Assembly: GCA_012862575.1 (NCBI GenBank)
Contig: BLSF01000030.1
Location: 313,584 to 377,583 of the forward strand
Direction: 5' to 3'
Length of the DNA stretch: 64,000 nt
Source: Parietichytrium sp. I65-24A
Lineage: Eukaryota; Sar; Bigyra; Thraustochytrida; Thraustochytriidae
Positions 1 to 10,286 of the stretch are shown piece by piece; within the stretch, counting starts at the first letter, position 1, and each line of letters begins with the position of its first letter. The translations under genes and the position numbers were made by a program. The notes under the pieces are model-generated. The model did not search any database. It saw only the letters and a list, made by a program, of their open reading frames with translations, and was not told the DNA's origin.

Positions 1-9
1 ACAGGTAGG

Positions 10-30
10 TAGATAGATAGATAGATAGAC
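10..30. repeat. (GATA)n microsatellite
   Basis: About five tandem AGAT units at the left edge of the window. Confidence 0.9.
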
Positions 31-2033
31 GGATAAAGAAAGAATTCAAGTTTTACTTCTTCATGATGGGAGAAATAGGCACCGCTGAGCAATTCGAGTA
101 CAACAAGTAGAGTTTCGATTCCGAGCACGACGCCAGCGAATTTGGACGGGTAGAGCTGGTTTTCTCACACCCGTCACAAAGTCAAGGCGTCTTTAACCAC
201 CTTACTTTTTTCGCTTGCGCCTTTGTCCAGACGATCTCTCCGAGAACTTGGTACTTGCGGACGACTCGTATTTTGAGGTCTCCCGTTCTCTACAGCAAGC
301 GTTGTTTGCCCAGCACCTTTTTTTTTTTTTTGCTTGTACTTTTGCCCGGCGCTGGTGCACTGACTGTGAGGAATCAAGCGCGACTGTTTCTCTTCCACCG
401 TTTCTGCTGTGGCCTGTGGTGTATTGGTGCATACTGCACTCAAAGCCTGCCACAAAGGGAGAACGAACACCTGCCTAGAGTGAGGAGCAGAGAAGAGAAA
501 CAGACCAAGAAATAAACCGCCGCTGGCTGGCTGGCTCACTGTCTAACCCGGGCCAGACACATCCTGATGCATAAGTTACTACCGCCGAAAGTATAGTAGT
601 CCCCAGACTTGTTCCGACACGCATATCCTGTTCGGCCAGCGAGTAGCTTCCTATTGCGGACCATTCCACAAACCGTTCAGTGTGCTCGGTGTGGTGTGAT
701 CAGTGTGACCTGCCTGCCATCTTGCCTGTTCGATCCTGGTTCGACCCTGAGATCCTCCAGTCCTTGGAGAAACAACGCCGGCCGCAGGCGCCAAAGTCTT
801 GCAAGCGAGGAATTCACCTGGCGCAGATTTGCTCGCAATCGGACAAAGTAAAAGCGGTGCAGAAGGCAGAGATCATCACCGCTGCGCGAGGTAAGTCAAC
901 ATTTGAGCGGGACTGGGAGAGGGGGATGGTGGGTGGGTGGGTGGGGGGTTGTTTCCAGTTATTCGACCAGCACGGCGCACATTCGTGAGAGATCGGCATC
1001 AGGCTCTTCATCTCCAGAACAGCTCAGCAGCAGCATGGCCGCTGGGACTGTTGTCAGTCCATGCGACTCCAACGTCGCTATGTCGGCAAAAGGGAACCAA
1101 TTCATAGGCGCGGACCCGCGAAGCTCACGGATTTAATTGGGGGAGAAGAAGGAGCAGGAGTTGTGCTTGAGCTTTTTGCGACTCGCACGCGAATCCGCGG
1201 AAAGGGATCCCAACCGGAAAACTGTTTGCCACATTTGTCGCACACCCGAACGTACCAGCATTAGATCGTTTAAGAGGCAAGTTGGCGCGGATCATGGTGG
1301 TGGTGGCAGCACGCGAATGTTGAGAGAATCAAGTGACACATTCTGTAGTACACTGTAGTTGCCAACCAGTTGCCCAGCCTGGAGCAAACGGAGCTTTCAG
1401 TGTCAGTCAATTCTCCACCGCTTTTCTCCCTCTGTCTCGGATGGCACTTTCCTGTCTCACAGATCCACACACCGAGCCCATTCGCAGTCAATTGACCATT
1501 CCACTCGAGCATTCGAGCATTCGGGAACGGTGTGTACGCCAATTGTACCCATTGGGTTTACCGAAAGTGAAAATGCACTCAAGCGATTGCATCGCGTGCC
1601 AAACCAAGATAGCTCTAGAGCTTTACTCTTTGAGTAGCTTCGCTTGCGACTCGGTTGTTCTTGCCAAACTTACGACTAGCCAACAGGGCGGGGCGACAAG
1701 AGGGGTGTGCCCTTACTGCGGTCGCACCTGGAGCGACTCGGCATAGTGCTCACTCCTGTAGTGCTCCCGCCCCCACTTTCTCTTCGCGCCACAAGACCAA
1801 CTCAGCCTCAATTTTCCATCATCAGCAGCGACGTGTGGCACAGGTGGCAGTGGGAGTGCTCTTGGCTGTCGTGAGTCTTGCCGTCGACAAAAGTTAGATT
1901 GTCTCTGTGACTTTTGTCTCATCTTTTCCACCCTCAACATTCGTTTAGTGGCTAGCTTCTGGAAGTACAATTCTCGGCACGCGACAGGGGAAGAAGACTG
2001 AGTGATCGATTGGCGCAGCGCAAACACACACAA

Positions 2034-2053
2034 TCTCTCTCTCTCTCTCTCTC
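2034..2053. repeat. (CT)n microsatellite
   Basis: Uninterrupted CT dinucleotide run of about ten units. A GA/GT-rich stretch follows at about 2270-2310. Confidence 0.9.
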
Positions 2054-2186
2054 GCGATTCTTCTTTGTCTTCTCTCAGGCACCAACCAACGCACACGCAA
2101 CTTGCTCGTCCGCTTGACATTTATTTCCTTTGACTCGAGATGGAAGCAAAGATTTCAACAATCAACAAGAGGCGAGTGCCGATTTC

Positions 2187-2235
2187 ATTGCTCATTGCTC
2201 ATTGCTCATTGCTCATTGCTCATTGCCCATTGCTC
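2187..2235. repeat. Heptanucleotide tandem repeat (ATTGCTC)n
   Basis: Seven consecutive 7-bp units, the sixth with one substitution (ATTGCCC). A clean minisatellite-like array in non-coding DNA. Confidence 0.93.
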
Positions 2236-3503
2236 GGTGGGTCGACTGACTGCGACAGCTCACAGTTCGTAGAGAGAGAGTGTGTGAGTGAGAGAGAGAG
2301 TGAGTGAGCGTTCGTTGGTACTTTTGCCCGCGTTCAAGTTGTGGAGCCTCCGGAATCGCGCAAGAATTTGTGTTCCTTCCTCCCTTTCCCTCTCCCACTC
2401 TACGCCTCTTTGGCCGGAGTGAGGAGACTGACTAAACTTTTAGTGTCGGAAGAGCGTCGGAAGAGTCACTTTTACACCGCTGCCACGCACGACTCTCCTA
2501 GCGAACGCAGTGACTGACTGCAGTCTCACTCGCTCACACACGCATTCTCTAGAAATCACTTTAGTCTCGCGTGGGAGGATGTGCGCAATACTCAGTAGTG
2601 GTATAGTGCGAAAGTGGAAATAAGTGCAAGGTGGAAAGTAAGCGCCACAGGTAGCCCGTTCCGAAACTTGGCTGCTACGCGCGTGCCCTAAATGCCGCGT
2701 AGTACCCCAGCTCGCAAGGTCCGCCAATTGCGTGCGAATCCGTGGATCGGCTAGGTCAGGTCGTCCGTTGTTGTTAGATCGCTCACTGCTCTTGCTCTGC
2801 TGGATGCCAACGAGCGCTGCTGCAACAACAAAGGACCTTTGGCACGGCGACCTGGGTGTCGGAAGGCAGCCAGCTTACTCGTTCCGTGCCTTTTTTTCAG
2901 TGCTGTTTTGTACTTGCGCTGGACCATTTACAAATTTGCAAACCAATACAACTTGGTGCCAATTCTGCAAATGTGGATTTGCCGCTCTGGGCACGCCCGG
3001 CCAGCTTGGCCTGATGGGACTTGCGTGGCTATGCATACCGAGAGACACAGGGGGATTCCAGCTCTGGTTTGGGCGCTGCCGAGAGAGGGGAAGAAACTGG
3101 GTCGCATGTGGCAAGTGTGACTGAAGAACCTCTTTCTCTCTCTCATTCTCTCACACATATGTATTCCCACCAGTGCCGAAAGTGCAATCGATTTTCACCA
3201 ACAAAGAAGGGTGTGCGCCGCAAGTTTTGCCACTTTGTCAAAGCACACTTTAGCCTATCTGAGCCTTACGGTCATCTAGCCCTAGAGCGCTTTAGTTCCC
3301 GGCTCCTCTCTTACTGTCAGACTAAGGAGACGCGGTAGCGTCGGAAGGAGGAGGGTGGAGGTAGGAGTAGCTAAAGAGTGAGCAGAGAGAGTCGCTTCGC
3401 CCCCTCGACGTCGAGGTGCTAGCGTAAGAAGTAGTATGTGGTAGAGGATGACGCGGGTAAAGATGGGCGAGCACTCGGCGCACATTTTGTGCGGAGGAGA
3501 GAT

Positions 3504-3528
3504 GATTGATTGATTGATTGATTGATTT
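3504..3528. repeat. (GATT)n microsatellite
   Basis: About six tandem GATT units. A similar shorter GATT run lies at about 5585-5610. Confidence 0.9.
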
Positions 3529-5716
3529 CTCAATCTTGAAATCAAAAGATCAAAATAAAGAGAGGAAAGCGAAAAGACAAACAAGAATTTTGTCTGAGGC
3601 GTAGCTTTTGGATCGCTGGTCGCACTGGCGCAGCTTACTGGTTCTCGAGTAGAAAAAGAGAGAGAGAGGGAGGGAGGGAGGAGTTGTTGTGTGGTCCTGA
3701 CAGTACAGTATCGAACAAAGTCGAATGCAACTGAGAGACTAACTTGCAGTGAACCAAAGTGACGTCTCCATCTGACCTCAGTAAACCGCGCGGTATACCC
3801 GCTACTACTTTCCATAGGATCTGTGTGGAAATCGAGCTGCTGAAAGAGCTCCTATCGCCTGCTATCGAAGCTGCATAAGAGTATTTGAGGAGGGCTGTAC
3901 ATTCAGTAAGTGCCAGGAGAAGACGTAGGGAAAGACGTAGGCTGAGTCAGGAAAAATTGTGTGAGTGAGAGGATTGATTGCAGTGAATTTCACTTCTGTG
4001 AAAACAAACTCTACCAATACTCCCTCTATCTCTTCCCTATACTCTCCATGCTCCCCTTTCTTTCTTTCCTTTTCTTCTATGTGTCTGTCTTTTTTTTTGT
4101 GCGATGCAATGCAATGGAATCCGTGACACTAACAAAATCATAAAATCGCGCTCTCTCTCTTTTATCTCCCTCTTGTTTACGACGAACCGAATTCAGTCGT
4201 CGCCGATTTGTGGTTCGGCAAGGGCCTGCCTCCTTCTAACATTTGCTATCACAAAGGCTAATCACTCGGTAAGTGCACGATGAAAAAAGAGGCTTGGTCA
4301 GGACTCTCCATCTTTTCCACTCTCCGCCACCTTTACCATTTCACCTGAGTGCTGGCTACCATAAGCACCGCCTCTCTCTCTCTTTTCCCTCTCTCTCTTT
4401 CTCTCTCCGTTTGTGAGTTTGGCTGGCCCGACCCTCTGTGTATCCCTCTGTCTTTTGCATTGCACAAAGGCCAATGTACAATGTACACTGCAATTCTCGC
4501 CTAGCGAGCTGGGTAGGACGAGACAGCGAGGCATGAACCGGGAGAGCGAAACTTGCACTTTAGAAATCTTGTTGACGTTGATCGTGGCTATCGTGGCTAT
4601 CGTGGCACACAAACAGACCAGACAAGATGGAGAAATGGAGAAACAGAGAAAGAGAGAGTGGACAAGCTCTCGCTTTCCGACGCTTGAGAGCCCTGAGACA
4701 GCACGCATTAACTTTAAAGAAAGGATGGAAAGGATGGAGGGGAGGAGGGAGGGCGATGGAAGTACAGGACATGTGACAGCAAGACGTTCGAGAGACTAAC
4801 TAGCAGGAGGCTATTGCCCGGGCTACTTGGGTAATGAAACGCAGATTGAGAAGATTTGGGACGGCTGGTCAGGGCAACCACCGGAAGGAGTGTTCAGAAC
4901 AAGTAATTAGTGGAGAATCCACCTGGTAGAAAAAGTCAGAACAGGAAAAAAGGCAGGAGAAGAAGGTAGGAAACCCTCGTTCTTCCTCCTCCTCCTCCTT
5001 CCCCCTCCGCACGCGTATCACTGCAGTGGCAGTACTCAGTCAGTACTAGTGCTGTACCGCAGCAGTTCCTCTTCTCCAGAGAGAGAGGGAGAGAGAGTAA
5101 GTTGGAGAGAGATTGGAACGGGGAGAGGGAAGGGGAAAGGAGGAAAAGAGCAAGAGAGCAGAAAAAGAAAAGCAAAGTCACACTCACGGCGAGAAAGACC
5201 GCCAAAAGCAAGAAAAGCAAAAGGACTTGAGCCAGATCGCTCGGCTAGGGCTTATCTACCTCCGACAATAGCTTGAGCCGTAGGTTTTCTGCCCTGATTT
5301 CGTCAATCTTGTGTCTGCAGTTTGTTTCCTTCCTCTCTTTCGCTCCTTTCGATAGATAGACTGAGAGACAGACAGACAAACGATCGTTTATCCACCTCCC
5401 CTCACTGCGCATTCATCGAGCAAAACAATCTCACTCCAGTGTGAGTTAGTGAGCCACTGAGTCAGTGAGAGGAGGAAAAGAAAGAAAGGAAGGAAGGATA
5501 GAAGGCACAGTCTTTCCCCGTTAGACATTGTTGCACTTGCTCTTTTCCTCCGGAAGGAGAAAAGAAGAAAAGAGAAGAAGAGAATTGATTGATTGATTCA
5601 TTGATTGATCGCTCACTGACCTGGTCACACTTTGTTGTCGCTGCATTCTTCGAAACACAGAACGAAAGCAGAGAAAGGAGAGAAGGAAAGAGCATCGTTT
5701 GCTCGATCAAGACTCC

Positions 5717-5742
5717 ATTCGTTCATTCATTCATTCATTCAT
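5717..5742. repeat. (ATTC)n microsatellite
   Basis: About six tandem ATTC units, about 0.7 kb upstream of the Myb start codon. Confidence 0.9.
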
Positions 5743-6407
5743 CGCGCCCATCCTTCGCGCGGTTGGCGTTGGCAGCGCGAGGCTGCAGCAGTCTTGTGCG
5801 TGCCGAGCGGTGCGTGACGCGTGGACTGGCTCCCGGTAGGTGGAAGAGTGGAAGAGTGGGAGAGCGCAGTTGATTGATTCAGCGGAGATAGGCGGTCCAG
5901 GCAGTCCGGCCAGTTTGGGATCGCTGAGATTGGTGTGTTGTTGGGAGCGATTGTGTGTCATTTGAGATTCGAAACCTGAGCTCGGAAGCCGGGATTTGCA
6001 GTGTCAAGTCGGCCGATTGCGATCTAGACGGAAGGAAGGAAGACTGATCGATCGATCCATCGATCGCTTGCTTGGTTGCGATTGCTTGGTTGGTTGGTTA
6101 TTAGAAGAAGGAGAAAAAACTGGAACAAAAAGTCCGAGCCAGTGCTGCTGAACTTGACAACAGCCGGGACGCCCTCCGAGCCACGTATTTCTTTCTGGTT
6201 GGAGGCCTCCAGCTCTTTGGAACGGCTGTGGTGGCCTGATTGGGTCTCTGTGGCGTTTGTGTTTTTTGTGTTGGAGGAGCCTTCGTGTCTGTGCGACTTT
6301 GTGCAAACGGGAAGCGCATCGGTGGTGCCGTTAAAGCGCGCGTCGCCGCTCGACACCTTTTCACAAACATTTACACTTTATTGTCACAAAGCGCAAAGCC
6401 AGGAAGA

Positions 6408-8159
6408 ATGGTGCTTCAAGACGGAAATAGCAGGGGCTCTCTTGCCGATCTCATCCTCGCGGCGAGCTCCACCGCCATGGCGCAGCAGCGCCATGCATCT
6501 GGCGCGAACAGCGCTAGCAACCAAGACGAAAACAGCACTCGACAGGCGAACTCCATGCCAATCAGCCGCCCGGCGCAGAAGGACTGCGGCAAGTTCACCA
6601 AGAGCGACAACCTCTCCGAGCGATCCTTCTCCAAGTCGAGCGAGGACGAGAAGGATGATGGCAATCTGAACGAAGGCGACTTGCAAGCAGACCCCTCCAG
6701 GCGCAAGGGCGCTTGGTCGCACAAGGAAGACGAGCTTCTCAAAAGTGTGCTAAAAATCCTCTCCATTCAGGACGATGCCCACTACTCAAAGTGGAGCACA
6801 GTGTCTTCGTACATCCCGGGACGGTCTGCCAAGCAATGCCGTGAGAGGTGGTGCTACAACCTTGACCCGACCATTTCCAAGGCGCCCTGGTCTAAAGAGG
6901 AGGATGACGTGCTCCTAGCGAGCCACCGGGTGTTGGGCAATCGTTGGGCTCAGATTGCGTCGCAACTTCCTGGTCGAACGGAAAACTCGGTCAAGACCCG
7001 CTTCAAATCTATTATTCGCGCCAAAAAGCGCGAGTGGACTCCAGAGGAGGACGAGGTCATTCTCAGCATGCAAAGAAGAGTGGGGTGCAAGTGGGATCTC
7101 ATCTCTTCGCAGCTCGAGAATCGCACCAAAAACGCAGTGAAGACCCGCTACAGACAGCTCTTTCGAGCATCTCGCTGGGTTGGCGCCGACGCAGAGAGCG
7201 AGACCGAGGAGGCTGCGGGAGATGCCGAAAAACAATCCAAAGATAGATCGCTGTCCAAGGCAAATGCCGATGCGCACAGACGTCTCAGTGAGACGAGCAC
7301 CATCAGCAGCGTGAGCACTACAGGGTTCTCTCCGTCTATTGTTTTTCCGCACAACGGCCACGGCAAGTCGGACTTCGACAAGGAGTCCTCCCATTCGATG
7401 AGCCGCGACATGCCGCCCCTCAAGCACCTACCTAGCATCCGTGAGCCCTCTGGTCTTGAGGAGCTTGACAAGAAACGACGCCGCGAAAGTGCCTTCTCGG
7501 CCCCAGACCTAGCAACCGATCGCGGAAACAAGCGACCAATGGTTGACATGGGCCCCACCCACATCAAGAGGGAAACTTCGTCGAGCTCCATTCCTTCCCT
7601 GTCTCCAAACCTCCTGTCGAGTCTCAACGGCATCGACCCTTCACAACTGGCAGCTGTCGCTTCGTCCATTGGCGGGTGCTCTCCAAACTCAAACGCTTCT
7701 CCGACTGCTTTCACCAGGGATTCCGAGATTTGGGCAGGAAACAGCGCAGGCGCACAGCGCTTGGCTTCCAGTGGGGCCGGAAACAGCAGCAACACCAACA
7801 ACATGCTTGCATCGCTTGCCGCTGCACTTGAACATAATGGCAATGCAGCACAGCAAAAGTTGCTTCAAGGTGGCAACGCCGACCCGATTCTCAATCTCCT
7901 GGTTGCCCAGTACGTCAAACAAATGCAGGAGCGCCAAAATCAAAACTTGCTCGCTTCTCAGCTTGCCGCCCTCCTCGCAGGGAACCACAAGCCAGCTATG
8001 CAGCAACAAGACCACATGTCGCAGTTGCTGGAGGTGCTCTCTCGCCAGAGTGGCAACAACAGCAGCAATTCTGATTATGCTCACAACAGCAGCAGCAACT
8101 CCAAGATAAACAGGCTTTGCTCTGGCGTCTTGCTTGTGGAGACTCACTTAGTCGGTTAA
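6408..8159 (+). CDS. R1R2R3 Myb-type transcription factor
   Basis: Predicted nuclear DNA-binding protein of 583 residues. The ATG at 6408 is the first in frame. Three Myb/SANT repeats are adjacent at about residues 97-152, 153-203 and 204-255. Each has the spaced tryptophans or a W-like residue and the closing helix (for example GRTENSVKTRFKSI and NRTKNAVKTRYRQL), as in animal c-Myb and plant or protist 3R-Myb proteins. Repeat 1 has a small insertion between its first two helices. The remaining 330 residues are Ser/Asn/Gln-rich and probably act in activation or interaction. 3R-Myb proteins commonly control cell-cycle genes; that role here is inference. No intron is evident. The C-terminus may be wrong: another frame opens at about 8075 and continues a Ser/Gln-rich tail to a TAA at 8243-8245, suggesting one missing base in the CAG-rich stretch. 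Confidence 0.93.
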   Translation: MVLQDGNSRGSLADLILAASSTAMAQQRHASGANSASNQDENSTRQANSMPISRPAQKDCGKFTKSDNLSERSFSKSSEDEKDDGNLNEGDLQADPSRRKGAWSHKEDELLKSVLKILSIQDDAHYSKWSTVSSYIPGRSAKQCRERWCYNLDPTISKAPWSKEEDDVLLASHRVLGNRWAQIASQLPGRTENSVKTRFKSIIRAKKREWTPEEDEVILSMQRRVGCKWDLISSQLENRTKNAVKTRYRQLFRASRWVGADAESETEEAAGDAEKQSKDRSLSKANADAHRRLSETSTISSVSTTGFSPSIVFPHNGHGKSDFDKESSHSMSRDMPPLKHLPSIREPSGLEELDKKRRRESAFSAPDLATDRGNKRPMVDMGPTHIKRETSSSSIPSLSPNLLSSLNGIDPSQLAAVASSIGGCSPNSNASPTAFTRDSEIWAGNSAGAQRLASSGAGNSSNTNNMLASLAAALEHNGNAAQQKLLQGGNADPILNLLVAQYVKQMQERQNQNLLASQLAALLAGNHKPAMQQQDHMSQLLEVLSRQSGNNSSNSDYAHNSSSNSKINRLCSGVLLVETHLVG

Positions 8160-10286
8160 ACTCCAGTAGCAGCAGCAGCAGTGTGCCAAACCTGGACAGC
8201 TTGCTGTCTTCATTGGGAATGCAACAGCAGCAGCTTCCAAAGTAAATGACCAAACCTGCGTGACGTGAACATGTGGCGAGCGAACGATCGTTTCGCTCCC
8301 AACTGTGAAGATGATGACCCCAGCCCTTTCCTTTTGTTCTTTTGTTTCGTTTTGTTGAATGAAAACAGCACCTACTTTCGTGCTTTGTCAAACACCGTAA
8401 TCGCCACCCGCGCCCTTGCTTCTTTTTTTAGTCATATTTTAATTATATTGTTCGAAGGCGTTCGGGCTGGCACATGGTACAACGCCATAAATTAACAAAG
8501 CACCAATTTTTGATTTCTTGCCACTTTTGATCTGTGCCTTTCTTGCCACCGAGCGAGTTTCTTCTTCGCCCCCAGTTTCTTCGTCAGCTTCGAACAAATG
8601 CGATGGGACCGACAAAAGTTGAACAAACGTCAACTCACACCCTCGGAATTTTCTACTATCTGTAGCCAGCAGCATGTCGACTGCAGCAAGCGAGCGCGAC
8701 CTCGGGATTTGCAGCGGGTTGCGCCATTTGGCCCAAGTACTAGTACACAGCTCCCTTCACGCGCCGAGAAAAGCGAGCGGAAAGGATTTGTTCTGAGCGA
8801 AATTGACACATGCCGTCCGGTATGTCTCAGGCTTCAGCTTGTTCAACTTGACAACAAGTTCCCTAGCGCATTTGCTCACTCACTCACTCCGCACTTCTCT
8901 CGCAGCAAATGAATAAAGCATTCCATTCTCACGTTCTCACTTTCTCACTGTGAATGCTTTGACCGACTTGTGTGAATGAGTGAGCGATTGAAGACATGCA
9001 CTTTTTTTCTCCAGATCCCAAACTCCAAACTCCAAATTCAGACACAGACTCAAACTGTTTTCGAAGAAGCAAATATAAGCAAATGGGCAACAAACCTTGT
9101 CTCCGATATCAGAAACGCAAGCGGCGCCCAGCAGCTGCGGGGGACCGCGGAGAGAAGATCGATCGGAGGGGGGCTCTAAAGTCAAAGTCAAAGTCAAAAT
9201 CAAAATATTAATAAATCAAACGAAAAGAAAGCGAGACGAATCGCAGTTTTTTACCCAAACTCTTTCCGCCATCGCCAACTCGACTCGCCACAATGCTTCT
9301 CCGATTCCTACAGCACATCTATCAGCCACTCTAGTCTTCCGTGTTCATCAGATCCACTCAGCTGAGGTGTTGCCGCTAGCACTATCTAAGTACTGGCTAG
9401 AGCAAGAACGTCTTGCAAGCCCACATGAGCCTAGCCTAGCCATCCCTACCGCAAACGCTAGCCCTCGCTTGCCTTCCTCAGGCACCAGAGACATGCACTG
9501 ATACCTTCCCTTCTACCGCCACCACTAAGACAAACTCCACTGCTAGGGCCAAACACTAGAACCCAAACAAAGACACAATCTACTAGCTCCGTCTACTACC
9601 AAGCGCCGGTAGGAGACAGCAAGAGTGGCACCTCTAGCACCCCTACGCAAAACAGCTACGAAATCCCACCTCCTTATAGTCGTGATAGCGCGTCCTACCA
9701 CTTCGAGAGAGTAGCGCCGGGTAGAGCGGGGTAGAGCAGCGTCGTAAGGATAAGTCCGTAGCAGCGGAGTGGCGTGGCGTAGTGGCGCGTAGTGTGTCGT
9801 AAGGGGACGTAAGGCTACACATTTGGTTGTTGTTTGCTTCTGTGCTGGGTTGGTTTCGAAGAAGGAAAGAAAGAAAGAAAAGAAAGAATGACAGAAAGAC
9901 AGAAAGAAAGCCAAAGCGCCGAACAGAGAGAAAGAGAAAGAGAGAGAGAGAGAGAGAGAGTGTGTGTGTGAGTGTGAGTGAGAGAGAGATAGAGAGAGGG
10001 ACAGCGGCCACAGAGGGAGAGGGCGAGGGCGAGCAAATCTCATCTCCTCACAAGAACCCGCCCGCGATCCCTTGCAGCTTGTGAGTGCCAGCGCGGCGCG
10101 AAATTGCGGTGCGCAACAGGTTTGCGGACCCAAGCGCTGCGAAGCACGGGACGCCGGCGCCCCACAGCTTGCGCGGCACAGCTTTCGTGCGTTTAATTCA
10201 AGACCCCGCGGACTCGCGGACTCGCGGACTTGCCGACTGGCCAAGCGAGTGAGTTTGTTTGTTCGAGTGAGTTTGAGTGAGTCAAG
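8160..10286. other. Intergenic region, Myb to PHD gene
   Basis: No convincing gene. It holds the Myb 3' flank, a hexamer run of AAAGTC-type units at about 9178-9206, a near-palindrome AAGTACTAGTACAC at about 8736-8749 and a GA/GT microsatellite at 9938-9970. Open frames here are low in complexity. Confidence 0.6.
9938..9970. repeat. (AG)n-(TG)n compound microsatellite
   Basis: A run of about eleven AG units passes directly into TG units, about 320 bp upstream of the PHD gene start. It is one of several GA-rich tracts lying in 5' flanks in this window. Confidence 0.9.

Larger units (their letters stand above)
1..6407. other. Gene-poor region with no supportable coding gene
   Basis: Six kilobases in which I find no ORF resembling a known family on either strand. 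Open frames are short, low in complexity and mutually overlapping. Several good 5' splice consensus sites occur on the + strand (GTAAGT at 891, about 3907 and about 4270), so untranslated exons of the downstream Myb gene or a spliced unrecognised gene remain possible. Several short + strand frames between 0.6 and 3.3 kb carry CxxC pairs (see findings). Simple repeats are frequent. Confidence 0.5.

Noticed and set aside
730-755. GGTTCGACCC resembling a tRNA T-arm
   Set aside because: The flanking five bases do not pair as a T stem and no D or anticodon arm can be placed upstream. No tRNA was recognised elsewhere in the gaps.
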